Positions 11,301 through 19,390 of a stretch of 64,000 bases of DNA are shown here, piece by piece. Position 1 is the stretch's first letter; each line of letters begins with the position of its first letter. Both the position numbers and the translations under genes were made by a program. Under the pieces are notes generated by a model. The model saw only the letters and a program-made list of their open reading frames with translations. It made no database searches and was not told where the DNA came from. Location: the NCBI RefSeq assembly GCF_029167105.1, contig NZ_JARFML010000019.1:1-64000 (forward strand), written 5' to 3'. The DNA comes from Bradyrhizobium yuanmingense (lineage in GTDB: Bacteria > Pseudomonadota > Alphaproteobacteria > Rhizobiales > Xanthobacteraceae).

Positions 11301-11465
11301 CTGGCGAGCAGCCAAGCGGAGCCCGCAACACCGGCGGCGGAGGCGACCGAGCCGGTTGCTGCACCCGCGCCGGCATCTGAGCCCGCGCCGGAGGCGGCAA
11401 GCGAAACCCCGGCCGCCCCACGTCGTGCCGGCTGGTGGTCACGTCGTTTCGGCGGCGGCGAGTAA
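8361..11465 (+). CDS. rne: Ribonuclease E (Rne/Rng family)
   Basis: A 1034-residue endoribonuclease that starts mRNA decay and matures rRNA and tRNA; it nucleates the degradosome at the C-terminal half. The S1 domain begins at about residue 37, is split by an insertion of roughly 260 residues, and resumes at YKIQEVIKRRQVMLVQVVKE (about 347). The DNase I-like core has metal ligands in VSIDVNSGR (about 546) and IVIDFIDMDE (about 589), and the Zn-link CPHCGGTGH lies near 649. The tail is acidic with Arg-rich blocks (RRKRRRRRRGRGG and similar) typical of RNA and protein docking regions. The insertion carries a His-rich tract at 155-213. A strong terminator follows. Confidence 0.95.
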   Translation: MPNKMLIDATHPEETRVVVVRGNRVEEFDFETAQRKQLRGNIYLAKVTRVEPSLQAAFVEYGGNRHGFLAFSEIHPDYYQIPVADRQALIEAEEQAHREAEEESENRSHGRRRSRHRNARRRGHGERVRSDIIEGLEAGADPAAQPVEGAALPEHAEGEHLHADSEHHGEHEGHDHGDHDHDEDRHAHDDEHHHARDDAPGREDERDHHEHEHADETSAPVAAVGAEPAVETVAEPQPAPSFETSAPEAHAAEAQAEPLAEAVTSAAEPADAVYAAGESTEAPQADALEAAEEEDDEDEDGEDAEEEVVESVGGDDVLEEVPERTFRPRRQYKIQEVIKRRQVMLVQVVKEERGNKGAALTTYLSLAGRYAVLMPNTARGGGISRKITSAQDRSRLKEVVQDLDVPEGMGIILRTAGAARTKPEIKRDFEYLIRMWETVRDLTLKSQAPTLVYEEGSLIKRSLRDLYNKEIDEILVAGEAGHREARDFMKMLMPANVGAVKQYRDGQPLFSRMGVESQLDAMFSPTVQLRSGGYIVINQTEALVSIDVNSGRSTREHHIEDTALKTNMEAAEEVARQLRLRDLAGLIVIDFIDMDEKRNNRAVERKLSDCLRQDRARIQVGRISHFGLLEMSRQRIRASVLESSTDPCPHCGGTGHVRSVSSVALQLLRGLEEILMKGATHNLVVRTRTDVALYVLNHKRGHLRDLENGFKVTLSVIADASVSGPQAYVIDRGEQVHTLEAAKALLVAQAAASPPAPAEEAYDDEDGFDLETESEVETDETEGLADEQAGGEAASEQDGQRRKRRRRRRGRGGPREGELREDTAPTVPEPAMIAGESEEETESEQDGEEGEEQAARGEQQGSGDRRRRRGRRGGRRRRGAGEEGLAGSISDELGTNPPPEAADAVADFDGLGSQASPSIAQAEPTGEPQVAEPEPHAEIQTEAPAQPEPASAATTATPDEEPAGDRSARRRSTVREKVSFLASSQAEPATPAAEATEPVAAPAPASEPAPEAASETPAAPRRAGWWSRRFGGGE

Positions 11466-11482
11466 AGGGACAAATGGAATTG

Positions 11483-11515
11483 AAACCGCCCGGCCCAACC
11501 GGGCGGTTTTGTTTT
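11483..11515 (+). terminator. Intrinsic terminator of rne
   Basis: A perfect 10-bp stem (AACCGCCCGG / CCGGGCGGTT) with a CCCAA loop at 11484-11508, followed by a T-rich run (TTTTGTTTTG). It sits 18 bases after the rne stop and immediately before the next gene. Confidence 0.9.
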
Positions 11516-11531
11516 GATGAGGTCAGTTGCG

Positions 11532-12764
11532 ATGCAAAGCGCGATCATTCTCGGCGGCGGCATGGTGGGAGTCGGCGCCGCGCTGCATCTGCAGCGGCGC
11601 GGCTGGTCGGTGACGCTGATCGATCGCAGGGAGCCGGGCCGCGAGACCAGCTACGGCAATGCCGGAATGATCCAGGCCGAGGCGGTACGCCCCTATCCGA
11701 TGCCGCGCGACCTCGCTTCGCTTTTGAAGATCGCGACCGGCCGCACCAACGACGTGCGCTACAGCCTCTCCTCGCTGCATCTCCACATCGAGCCCCTGCT
11801 CCGTTACTGGTGGCATTCGGCGCCGAAGCGGCATCGCGAGGCGATCGAGGCGTGGGCACGGCTGATCGCCTACGCAACGGCCGAGCACGACATCCTGATC
11901 CGCGAGGCGCATGCCGACAATCTCATCCGCCGCGCCGGCTACCGAGCGCTGTTTCGCGATGCCGCTTCACTGGATCTCTCGGTCAAGGCCGCCGAGGAAG
12001 ATCAGCGCGACTTCGGCGTGAACTATCGCGTGCTGTCGGGCAGCGAGCTTGCCAGAGCCGAGCCGATCCTGCGCGACGATCTGCCCGGCGCGATCCACTG
12101 GCTCGACACCTGGACCGTGTCCGATCCCGGCGCGCTGGTCACGGCCTATGCCGAGCTGTTCGCACGGCTCGGCGGCAGGATCGTGCTCGGTGATGCGCAG
12201 TCGCTGCGACAGACCGCGACCGGCTGGTCGGTGGACACCGACCAAGGCCGCATCGACGCTGCGCACGCCGTCGTGACGCTCGGGCCGTGGTCGCCTGATT
12301 TATTGTACAAATTCGGCTATCGCATCCCGCTGGTGCGCAAGCGCGGCTACCACATGCATTACAGCGGCGGCGCTTCGCTCGACCTGCCGCTGGTCGACAA
12401 GGCCCGTGGCTACGCCATGGGGCCGATGGCCAGGGGCATCCGCATCACCACCGGCGCCGAATTGACCGGCGCGGACGCACTCGCAACACCAGTGCAGCTC
12501 GCCAGCGCCGAAGCCTCGGCGCGCGAGCTGATCGACCTCGGCAAGCGGGTCGAGCCGGATCCGTGGTTCGGCACGCGGCCCTGCACGCCCGACATGCTCC
12601 CGGTGCTCGGCCCCGCCCCGCGCCACCCCGGCCTCTGGATGAATTTCGGCCATGGCCATCAGGGCTTCACGCTGGGCCCTGCGACCGGACGCCTGCTCGC
12701 GGAGATGATGAGCGGCGAAACGCCTGCGGTCGATCCCACGCCGTATCGGCCGGAGCGATTTTAG
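11532..12764 (+). CDS. FAD-dependent oxidoreductase, D-amino acid dehydrogenase (DadA)-like
   Basis: A 410-residue DAO-superfamily flavoprotein. The ADP-binding motif GGGMVGVGAALHLQRRG is at about residues 8-24, followed by LIDRREPGRETSYGNAGMI, the typical second FAD contact in DadA-like enzymes. The C-terminal FAD loop is in GTRPCTPDMLPVLGPAPRH and NFGHGHQGFTLGPATGRLLA. Such enzymes oxidise D-amino acids, sarcosine or related amines; the substrate is not determinable. The ATG at 11532 is preferred because GAGG at 11519-11522 is well spaced. ATG 11517 and TTG 11514 are alternatives lying in the terminator tail of rne. The BioY gene converges on it 10 bases downstream. Confidence 0.82.
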   Translation: MQSAIILGGGMVGVGAALHLQRRGWSVTLIDRREPGRETSYGNAGMIQAEAVRPYPMPRDLASLLKIATGRTNDVRYSLSSLHLHIEPLLRYWWHSAPKRHREAIEAWARLIAYATAEHDILIREAHADNLIRRAGYRALFRDAASLDLSVKAAEEDQRDFGVNYRVLSGSELARAEPILRDDLPGAIHWLDTWTVSDPGALVTAYAELFARLGGRIVLGDAQSLRQTATGWSVDTDQGRIDAAHAVVTLGPWSPDLLYKFGYRIPLVRKRGYHMHYSGGASLDLPLVDKARGYAMGPMARGIRITTGAELTGADALATPVQLASAEASARELIDLGKRVEPDPWFGTRPCTPDMLPVLGPAPRHPGLWMNFGHGHQGFTLGPATGRLLAEMMSGETPAVDPTPYRPERF

Positions 12765-12774
12765 CGAGCGCGTC

Positions 12775-13413
12775 CTATCCGCGACGCTCGACAATCCGGC
12801 GCGCCGCCGGCATCAGGGTCGCGCCGAGCGCATTCTTGACCAGCGAGGCCGCGATGAACGGCACGATGCCGACCTGCCAGGCCTTGGCGGCGCCGAGACC
12901 AAGGCCGAATGCCAGCCAGCCGAATCCGGCCGCGAGAATGACGATGTGGCCAACGGCCATCGCTGCAAACAGCAGCATCACGCTGCGATCCCAGCCGCGC
13001 TCGGCGAGCCAGCCGGTCGCGAACGCAGCCAGCACGAAGCCGAACAGATAGCCCGCGGTCGGGCCGACCAGCGGCGCGATCCCACCCACGGGGCCGGCAA
13101 ACACCGGCAGCCCGAGCGCGCCTTCGGCGAGATAAGCGATCATGGTTGCGCTGCTCAGGCGCCAGCCATAGGCGGCGCCGATCATCAGCACCACCAGCGT
13201 CTGCAGCGTCATCGGGACGTAGGGCAGCGGCAGATTCACCTTGGCTGACAGCGCCATCAGCGCGGTGCCGAGCGCAATCAGCACGACGGCACGCAGCGTC
13301 CCGACGGCTTCGCCCGGCTGCGTCGGCCACATCAATGCGGCGAGAGAAGAATGTGGCGTTGCGGCGGACGGGGTGGAACGGTCAGGCACGTCGAACTCCG
13401 GAGGGCTGTCCAA
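12775..13413 (-). CDS. bioY: Biotin transporter BioY (ECF S component)
   Basis: A 212-residue integral membrane protein with about six hydrophobic helices. The BioY signatures are LPYVPMTLQTLVVLMIGAAYG, GALGLPVFAGPVGGIAPLVG and PTAGYLFGFVLAAFATGWLAE. BioY binds biotin in the membrane; it works alone at low capacity or with the BioMN ATPase unit, and neither partner is next to it here. It follows the aminotransferase gene on the same strand with only an 8-base gap, so the two may share a transcript. The N-terminal 40 residues before the first helix are variable, so a later start is possible. Confidence 0.9.
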   Translation of the reverse strand: MDSPPEFDVPDRSTPSAATPHSSLAALMWPTQPGEAVGTLRAVVLIALGTALMALSAKVNLPLPYVPMTLQTLVVLMIGAAYGWRLSSATMIAYLAEGALGLPVFAGPVGGIAPLVGPTAGYLFGFVLAAFATGWLAERGWDRSVMLLFAAMAVGHIVILAAGFGWLAFGLGLGAAKAWQVGIVPFIAASLVKNALGATLMPAARRIVERRG

Positions 13414-13421
13414 ACTGGCGG

Positions 13422-14609
13422 CTATTTAAGCCAGTGAGCGATCCGGTCAACTGCCTCCCGCATCTCATCGAGCGAACGTGCATAGGAAAAGCGGATGAAT
13501 GAACGGCCGTGGACAGGGTCGAAGTCGAGGCCGGGCGTTGTCGCCACACGCGCCTGCTCCAGCATCTGCTTTGCGAATTCGAAACTGTCCGAGGTGAAGT
13601 CCGAGACGTCGGCATAGAGATAGAAGGCGCCGTCAGCCGGCAGGAATCTCGTCAGTCCGGCCTTGGGCAAACCATCGATCAGGACGCGCCGGTTTTCCTG
13701 ATAGCCGTGCTTGATCGCCTCCATCTCGGCCGCGCCGTCGAAGGCGGCCTCCGCTGCGATCTGCGACAGCGCGGGCACCGAGATCGAGAGGTTCTGTTGC
13801 AGCCGCTCGATCGGCCGCACCAGGATTTCAGGCACCACCATCCAGCCGACGCGCCAACCGGTCATACAAAAATACTTCGAGAACGAATTGATCACGAGCG
13901 CGTGCTCGGACAGCGCGGCCGCCGTCACGGCCGGCAACGCGTAATCGAGCCCGTGATAGATCTCATCGGAGATGAAGCGGATGCCGGCATCTTCCGCGGC
14001 CGCGATCAGGCCGGCGAGCGCTTCACGGGACATCATCGTGCCCGTCGGATTGGCGGGGCTACCGACCAGAACACCCTTCAGCGGCGCCTTGCGATGCGCC
14101 GCGAGCAGGGCCTCGCCGGTCAGCGCGTGACGCGTTTCGTTCGTGGTCTCGATCAGCACCGGCTCGCAGCCGAGCGCGGTCAGAATATGTCGATACGGCG
14201 GATAGCCCGGCACCGTCACGGCGACGCGATCGCCAGGTTCGAACATCGAAAGGAAGGCCAAGATGAAGCCGCCCGATGAGCCCGTCGTCACCACGATCCG
14301 CTCGGGGCCGACATCGCAGCCATAGGTGTCGCGATAATGGCGCGCGATGCGCGCGCGCAGACTGGGGATGCCGAGCGCGGACGTATAGTCTATTCGTCCG
14401 GCCTCGAGCGCCGCATGGGCGGCCGCGATCGCGGTCCTGGGCGCGCCGGCCGCGGGCTGGCCGACCTCCATATGGATCACATGACCGCCGGCCGCCTCGA
14501 TTCGGGCCGCCGCGGCCATGACGTCCATCACCATGAACGGGGGAACATCGCTGCGGCGGGAGGGCTCGAGCCACTGCCCCACCCGGTTCCTCAATGTCGC
14601 GTCGCGCAT
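13422..14609 (-). CDS. PLP-dependent aminotransferase (class I/II, AspC family)
   Basis: A 395-residue fold-type I aminotransferase. Recognisable are VGQPAAGAPRTAI (substrate-side loop), the cofactor-phosphate region VVTTGSSGGFILAF, SPANPTGTMM with the conserved Asn, ISDEIYHGLDY, and the Schiff-base Lys in SFSKYFCMTGWRVGW (near residue 244). The C-terminal Arg that binds the substrate carboxylate is likely in RSFIRFSYA. The family transfers amino groups between amino acids and 2-oxo acids; the substrate cannot be assigned. It ends 8 bases before BioY and is transcribed away from the M48 protease gene. Confidence 0.88.
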   Translation of the reverse strand: MRDATLRNRVGQWLEPSRRSDVPPFMVMDVMAAAARIEAAGGHVIHMEVGQPAAGAPRTAIAAAHAALEAGRIDYTSALGIPSLRARIARHYRDTYGCDVGPERIVVTTGSSGGFILAFLSMFEPGDRVAVTVPGYPPYRHILTALGCEPVLIETTNETRHALTGEALLAAHRKAPLKGVLVGSPANPTGTMMSREALAGLIAAAEDAGIRFISDEIYHGLDYALPAVTAAALSEHALVINSFSKYFCMTGWRVGWMVVPEILVRPIERLQQNLSISVPALSQIAAEAAFDGAAEMEAIKHGYQENRRVLIDGLPKAGLTRFLPADGAFYLYADVSDFTSDSFEFAKQMLEQARVATTPGLDFDPVHGRSFIRFSYARSLDEMREAVDRIAHWLK

Positions 14610-14768
14610 CGATTTCTGCTATTGGCTGGCGAACCGGTCCGTCCGGTCCGTAAACGGGGCGCTTGTGCCCCAGACTGGCCGCATTGTACGGCTCATAAGG
14701 GCACCGCTCACAAGGGCATATCGCGTATCCGGTCCGCCGCCAATCGCCAAAACCAATCACTGAACTGC

Positions 14769-14815
14769 TTGACCAAGATCACTTGACCGAGCCCCTTTTG
14801 ACCAAGACCGCTTGA
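14769..14815. repeat. 18-bp direct repeat at the start of the M48 protease gene
   Basis: Two copies of TTGACCAAGAYCRCTTGA (14769-14786 and 14798-14815) start 29 bases apart with two mismatches. The second copy ends at the first base of the protease ATG. Their meaning is unknown; they could be a local duplication or protein-binding sites. Confidence 0.6.
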
Positions 14816-16215
14816 TGTCGCTCCAGATCGCATTGCGCAAGACGGCCTCCGCCCTCACCGCCCTCGTCACGGCCACGGCGATCGCGCTGACGCCGTTCAC
14901 GGCCGCGCGCGGACAGGCCAAGGGGCCGCCGGTCCTGCGCGACACCGAGACCGAGCAGCTGCTGCGCGAATACACGCGTCCGATCCTGCGCGTTGCGGGT
15001 CTGGAGAAGCACAACATCCAGATGGTGATCATCAACGACGGCTCGTTCAACGCCTTCGTCGCGGATGGCCGCCGCATCTTCGTCAATTGGGGTGCGATCC
15101 TGCAATCGGAGACGCCGAACCAGATCATCGGCGTGCTCGCGCACGAGACCGGACATCTGGCAGGCGGCCATCTGTCCAAGCTGCGCGAGCAGCTCGCCGC
15201 CGCCCAGACCCAGATGATCATCGCGATGCTGCTCGGCGCCGGCGCGATTGCGGCCGGCAGCACGCAGCGCAGCAGCGTAGGCAACAACGGGCTCGCCAAT
15301 GCTGGCGCGGCCGCCATCGCCGCTCCGCAGGAGGTGATCCGCCGCACGCTGCTGTCCTACCAGCGCCAGCAGGAGGAGAATGCCGACCGCGCCGGCGTGA
15401 AATTCCTGGCTGCGACCCAGCAATCGCCCAAGGGCATGTACGAGACGTTCAAGCGCTTCACCAGCGAGAGCCTGTTCGCCGCGCGCGGTGCCGATCCCTA
15501 CCTGCAGTCGCATCCGATGCCGGCCGAGCGCGTCGCCGCGCTACAGGAGTTCGCAAGCTCCAGCCCCTACTGGAACAAGAAGGACGATCCCGCGCTCCAG
15601 CTTCGGCACGACATGGTCCGCGCCAAGATCTCCGCCTTCATGGAGCGGCCGGAGACGGTGTACCGCCGCTATCCCCAGACCAACGACAGCCTGCCGGCGC
15701 GCTATGCCCGCGCCATCAGCACCTATCTGCACGGTGATCTGCGCAGCGCGCTCGCCCAGATCGACGCGCTGATCCAGGTGCAGCCGAACAACCCGTATTT
15801 CTACGAGGTGCGCGGCCAGGCGCTCCTGGAAAGCGGCAAGGCGGCCGAAGCGATCGCTCCCTTGCGCAAGGCCGTCGCCCTCTCGAACAACGCCCCCCTC
15901 ATCGAGATGTTACTTGGGCAGGCTCTGGTCGGAACCGACAATAAGGCCTACACCGACGATGCCGTTCGGATTCTCCGCGCCGCGGTGGCCCGGGAGCCCG
16001 AGGCGGCGCTCGGTTATACCCAGCTCGCGATGGCCTATGGCCGGAAGGGAGATTATGCGGAGGCAGATCTCGCCTCGGCCCAGGCCGCATATTTGCGCGG
16101 CGACAACAAAACCGCCCGCGAGCTTGCCACGCGCGCGAAAACACGTTTCGCCGTCGGCACCCCCGGATGGGTCAAGGCCGACGACATCGTGGCGGCGAAG
16201 CCGCCGCGCAACTGA
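14815..16215 (+). CDS. M48 family metalloprotease with TPR repeats (BepA-like)
   Basis: A 466-residue periplasmic protease. A signal-peptide-like segment covers residues 10-30 (TALVTATAIALTPFTAARGQ). The gluzincin motif HETGH lies near residue 111 (GVLAHETGHLAGGH), and the third zinc ligand Glu is in QQEENADRAGVKF. TPR-like helices fill the C-terminal third (NNPYFYEVRGQALLESGKAAEAI and following). BepA-type proteins help assemble and clear outer-membrane proteins such as LptD. The ATG at 14815 is used; a TTG codon just before it is in frame. A DsbA-like gene follows on the same strand 97 bases on, which fits envelope quality control. Confidence 0.9.
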   Translation: MSLQIALRKTASALTALVTATAIALTPFTAARGQAKGPPVLRDTETEQLLREYTRPILRVAGLEKHNIQMVIINDGSFNAFVADGRRIFVNWGAILQSETPNQIIGVLAHETGHLAGGHLSKLREQLAAAQTQMIIAMLLGAGAIAAGSTQRSSVGNNGLANAGAAAIAAPQEVIRRTLLSYQRQQEENADRAGVKFLAATQQSPKGMYETFKRFTSESLFAARGADPYLQSHPMPAERVAALQEFASSSPYWNKKDDPALQLRHDMVRAKISAFMERPETVYRRYPQTNDSLPARYARAISTYLHGDLRSALAQIDALIQVQPNNPYFYEVRGQALLESGKAAEAIAPLRKAVALSNNAPLIEMLLGQALVGTDNKAYTDDAVRILRAAVAREPEAALGYTQLAMAYGRKGDYAEADLASAQAAYLRGDNKTARELATRAKTRFAVGTPGWVKADDIVAAKPPRN

Positions 16216-16312
16216 CGCAAACTCGAACGACGCCCGACCACGACGTCACGACACCGGGCTTGAATCCGCCGGGACGTTTCTCGAAACCTGCTTTGGATGA
16301 GAGGATTTGACT

Positions 16313-17080
16313 ATGCCTTCGCTGCGCCTGCTCGCTCCTGCCCTGTTCGCGCTCGCCATGTTCGGCGTAGCCGAGCCCGCCTCGGCCGACAGTTTCTCCG
16401 ACAGCCAGCGCACCGAGATCGAGAAGATCATCAAGAACTATCTCGTCAGCCATCCCGAGGTACTCGAGGAGGCCATGGCCGAGCTCAGCAAGCGCCAGGC
16501 CGCGGCCGAAACGCAGAAGAACCAAGCCAGCATCGCGCAGAACGCCGAAGCGATCTTCAACTCGCCGCGCCAGGTCGTGCTCGGCAACAGGGACGGCGAC
16601 GTCACCTTCGTCGAGTTCTTCGACTACAATTGCGGCTATTGCAAGCGCGCGATGGACGACATGCTGACCATCATGAAGGGCGATCCGAAGCTGAAGGTGG
16701 TGCTGAAGGAATTTCCGGTGCTGAGCCAGGGCTCGGTGGAAGCGGCGCAGGTCGGGGTCGCCGTGCGCATGCAGGATCCCTCCGGCAAGAAATATCTCGA
16801 CTTCCATCAGAAGCTGCTCAGCGGCCGCGGCGCCGCCGACAAGGCCCGCGCGATGCAAGCCGCCAAGGAAGCCGGTCTCGACACGGCTCGCATCGAGAAG
16901 GACATCGCCAGCCCCGAGGTGCGCGCCACCCTCGAGGAGAATTTCAAGCTCGCCGAAGCGATGGGCATGAACGGTACGCCGAGCTACGTGATCGGCAAGC
17001 AGATCGTGATTGGTGCCGTCGGTGTTGAAAGCCTGAAGGAGAAGATCGGCATTGCCCGTTGCGGCAAGGCGACTTGCTGA
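16313..17080 (+). CDS. DsbA family thiol:disulfide oxidoreductase (Com1-like)
   Basis: A 255-residue secreted thioredoxin-fold protein with a cleavable signal peptide (residues 1-24, ending ALAMFGVAEPASA). An N-terminal helical region (IEKIIKNYLVSHPEVLEEAM) precedes the thioredoxin domain with active-site CGYC near 106 (FDYNCGYCKRAM) and the cis-Pro segment GMNGTPSYVIG. This is the architecture of alphaproteobacterial Com1/ScsC-like proteins, which make or isomerise disulfides in the periplasm. A second Cys pair at the C-terminus (ARCGKATC) is also present. The ATG at 16313 follows GAGGA. A strong terminator lies downstream. Confidence 0.92.
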   Translation: MPSLRLLAPALFALAMFGVAEPASADSFSDSQRTEIEKIIKNYLVSHPEVLEEAMAELSKRQAAAETQKNQASIAQNAEAIFNSPRQVVLGNRDGDVTFVEFFDYNCGYCKRAMDDMLTIMKGDPKLKVVLKEFPVLSQGSVEAAQVGVAVRMQDPSGKKYLDFHQKLLSGRGAADKARAMQAAKEAGLDTARIEKDIASPEVRATLEENFKLAEAMGMNGTPSYVIGKQIVIGAVGVESLKEKIGIARCGKATC

Positions 17081-17108
17081 TCACACGTTTACGATATTGA
17101 AAAGAGCG

Positions 17109-17137
17109 AAGGCCGGCAGACATGCCGGCCTTTTTTC
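17109..17137 (+). terminator. Intrinsic terminator of the DsbA-like gene
   Basis: A perfect 10-bp stem, AAGGCCGGCA / TGCCGGCCTT, with a GACA loop, followed by a run of T (TTTTTTC). It lies 28 bases after the DsbA-like stop. Confidence 0.93.
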
Positions 17138-17218
17138 TTGCGCGGAACGTTGGCGCTTTCGTGCAAAGTCATTCATCTGGCGTTCAACAAACAAATGCCG
17201 CGGAACAGTCGAAGTTCC

Positions 17219-17243
17219 GGAACAACTCAAATCTCCTTTCGTT
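17219..17243 (+). promoter_or_regulatory. EcfG-type (general stress response) promoter of the DUF1236 gene
   Basis: GGAAC at 17219-17223, exactly 16 bases of spacer, then CGTT at 17240-17243. This matches the alphaproteobacterial EcfG sigma-factor consensus GGAAC-N16/17-CGTT without a mismatch. A start site a few bases downstream would leave a leader of about 40 bases before the ATG at 17289. Confidence 0.8.
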
Positions 17244-17288
17244 GTCGGCGCGGGCAATGACGCGAATGAACAGGTGAGGAGAATTTCG

Positions 17289-18170
17289 ATGTTGAACCGC
17301 TTTATGATTTCGGTTGCCGCAGTCGCGCTCGTGGCGGGTACCGGTCTGGCGAACGCACAAGACAAGGGCCGCGACAGCGGCGCTGGCTCGCAGCAGATGC
17401 AGCAGTCCCAACCCTCCGGCGGCGCAGCCGAGCGCGGCGGGTCGATGGGCCGGGATTCCATGAGCCATGACAAGGGGACCGTTGGCCAGGCCGGCGGCTC
17501 CGGCGCGATGAAGTCCGAAGACAAGTCCGGCGCGATGAAGGACGAACGCCCCTCCGGCGGCGCGATGAACAAGAACGCGGCCGAGGACAAGTCTGGCACC
17601 ACCAAGGGCCAGCGCACCGACGACCGCGCGCAGGGTCAGATGGACAAGTCCCAGCAGGACAAGTCCAAGAGCATGAGCCAGGACACCGGCAAGTCCGGAG
17701 CTAAGGACCAGAAGGACATGAAGGCCGAGGGCAGCAAGAGCGGCACCTCGACCACCGAGACCCAGAAGGGCACCGGCACGAGCACCAACCAGAATGTCCA
17801 AGGCCAGACCGGCACGAGCACGAACCAGAACGCGCAGGGCCAGACTGGCACCAGCTCGACCCAGAACGTCCAGGGCCAGAGCTCGACCACGGTTGGCCAG
17901 GCGGGCGCCGCTGCCAAGCTCTCGACCGAGCAGCGGACTCAGATCACGTCCGTGATCCGCGAGCAGCGCGTCGCCCCGGTGACGAACGTGAACTTCTCGA
18001 TCTCGGTGGGCACCCGCATCCCGCGGGAGGGCATTACCCTGCACGCCCTGCCGTCGCGGGTCGTGAGCATCTATCCGGAGTGGCGGGCCTACAAGTACGT
18101 CCTGGTCCGGGAAGAGATCGTGATCATCGATCCGGACACCTATGAGATCGTGGCCGTCCTGAACGTCTAA
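17289..18170 (+). CDS. DUF1236 domain secreted protein with Gly/Ser/Thr-Gln repeats
   Basis: A 293-residue exported protein: signal peptide (residues 1-21, ending GTGLANA), a long low-complexity hydrophilic region (about 22-210) with repeated SGAM and MKDE units and three near-copies of TGTSTNQNVQGQ, and a C-terminal DUF1236 domain (about 215-293; STEQRTQITSVIREQRV, PEWRAYKYVLVREEIVIIDP). DUF1236 proteins are abundant in Bradyrhizobium envelopes; function is unknown. The ATG at 17289 has AGGAG at a good distance. The open frame extends upstream of the signal peptide but has no role. The perfect EcfG-type promoter 46 bases upstream suggests stress induction. Confidence 0.88.
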   Translation: MLNRFMISVAAVALVAGTGLANAQDKGRDSGAGSQQMQQSQPSGGAAERGGSMGRDSMSHDKGTVGQAGGSGAMKSEDKSGAMKDERPSGGAMNKNAAEDKSGTTKGQRTDDRAQGQMDKSQQDKSKSMSQDTGKSGAKDQKDMKAEGSKSGTSTTETQKGTGTSTNQNVQGQTGTSTNQNAQGQTGTSSTQNVQGQSSTTVGQAGAAAKLSTEQRTQITSVIREQRVAPVTNVNFSISVGTRIPREGITLHALPSRVVSIYPEWRAYKYVLVREEIVIIDPDTYEIVAVLNV

Positions 18171-18191
18171 GGCCGGACACCGGCAATCTCG

Positions 18192-18217
18192 GGGGCGGGC
18201 AGCTTGCCCGCCCCTTT
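18192..18217 (+). terminator. Terminator of the DUF1236 gene
   Basis: GGGGCGGGCA / TGCCCGCCCC stem with a GCT loop, followed by TTT. The hairpin is strong but its T tract is short. It lies 22 bases after the stop. Confidence 0.75.
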
Positions 18218-18396
18218 GCATGCGCCCGGCAGCCACGCTTCCGCCTGGTTAACAAGCAATTTCCGTAGTTTCCGCACAGGTTTTTGCGCACTGGATGAGG
18301 CGGTTGAACCCGCCCCTGAGGCCCTTCAAGGCTTCCCCTCACGCGCTTTGTTACCTATAACCCCCGCCACGCCGAAACACCTCTTCCGGGATTGGA

Positions 18397-18864
18397 ATGG
18401 CCGAACCTGCAACCGACACGATCCTCGTCCTGAACGGGCCGAACCTCAACATGCTGGGGACCCGGGAGCCCGACAAGTATGGCCATGCGACGCTGGCCGA
18501 CGTCGAGGCGCTGTGCCGGGACACGGCCGCGACGTTCGGCCTGAAGGCGGACTGCCGGCAGTCCAACCGCGAAGGCGAGCTGATCGATTTCATCCACGAG
18601 GCGCATGCGCGCAGGATGAAGGGCATCATCATCAATGCCGGCGGCTATTCCCACACCTCGATCGCACTGCACGATGCGCTGCTCGCGGTGCAGATTCCGA
18701 CGGTCGAGGTGCATGTGACCAACATCCACGCCCGTGAGAGTTTTCGTCACCATTCCTACACCGCGCGCGCGGCCTTCGCCTCGCTCTGCGGTTTCGGCAT
18801 CGAGGGCTACCGCCTCGCCATCCAGGGCCTTGCCGCCAAGCTCGGCATCAAGCCCAACGTCTGA
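18397..18864 (+). CDS. aroQ: 3-dehydroquinate dehydratase, type II
   Basis: A 155-residue dodecameric dehydratase of the shikimate pathway, converting 3-dehydroquinate to 3-dehydroshikimate. Family motifs are NGPNLNMLGTREPDKYG (catalytic Arg and Tyr loop), CRQSNREGELIDFIHEA, IIINAGGYSHTSIALHDAL, and EVHVTNIHARESFRHHSY with the catalytic His. The length is typical. It opens the conserved block aroQ-accB-accC, with accB starting 35 bases after the stop. Confidence 0.96.
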   Translation: MAEPATDTILVLNGPNLNMLGTREPDKYGHATLADVEALCRDTAATFGLKADCRQSNREGELIDFIHEAHARRMKGIIINAGGYSHTSIALHDALLAVQIPTVEVHVTNIHARESFRHHSYTARAAFASLCGFGIEGYRLAIQGLAAKLGIKPNV

Positions 18865-18899
18865 CGCTCCCTTCCAACAGAACATTCGGATCAAACAAC

Positions 18900-19388
18900 A
18901 TGGCGCGCCAGCCAGACGACAAAGCAGCCGCAAAGTTTTCCAGCGAGGATTCCGCTCTCGTCCGCGAGCTGGCACTTCTGCTCGATGAGACCAGCCTCAC
19001 CGAGATCGAGATCGAGCGAGCGGGTCTGCGCCTGCGCGTTGCCCGCAACATCAGCGTTGCCGCGACCATGCCGATGCAGGTGACGGCTCCTCCGGCCGCC
19101 CTGCCGGTGGCAGCAAGCCCCGCGGCCCCTGCCGCGGCCGATCTGTCGAAGCATCCCGGCGCCGTGACCTCGCCGATGGTCGGCACCGCCTATTGGGCGC
19201 CGGAGCCGGGCGCAAAGCCGTTCATCGACGTCGGTTCCAAGGTCTCGGTCGGCCAGACCCTGCTGATCATCGAAGCCATGAAGACGATGAACCAGATCCC
19301 CTCGCCGCGCGCCGGCACGGTGACGCAGATCCTGGTCGAGGACGGCCAGCCGGTCGAGTACGGCGAGCCGCTGGTGATCATTGAGTGA
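18900..19388 (+). CDS. accB: Acetyl-CoA carboxylase biotin carboxyl carrier protein
   Basis: A 162-residue BCCP. The N-terminal half mediates assembly, an Ala/Pro linker follows (about 60-85), and the biotinyl domain covers about 90-162. The biotinylated Lys is in EAMKTMNQI (about residue 128); the second position after Lys is the Met of the motif seen in rhizobial BCCPs. It carries carboxyl groups between AccC and the carboxyltransferase in the first step of fatty acid synthesis. A hairpin-forming repeat lies between it and accC. Confidence 0.96.
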   Translation: MARQPDDKAAAKFSSEDSALVRELALLLDETSLTEIEIERAGLRLRVARNISVAATMPMQVTAPPAALPVAASPAAPAAADLSKHPGAVTSPMVGTAYWAPEPGAKPFIDVGSKVSVGQTLLIIEAMKTMNQIPSPRAGTVTQILVEDGQPVEYGEPLVIIE

Positions 19389-19390
19389 CG

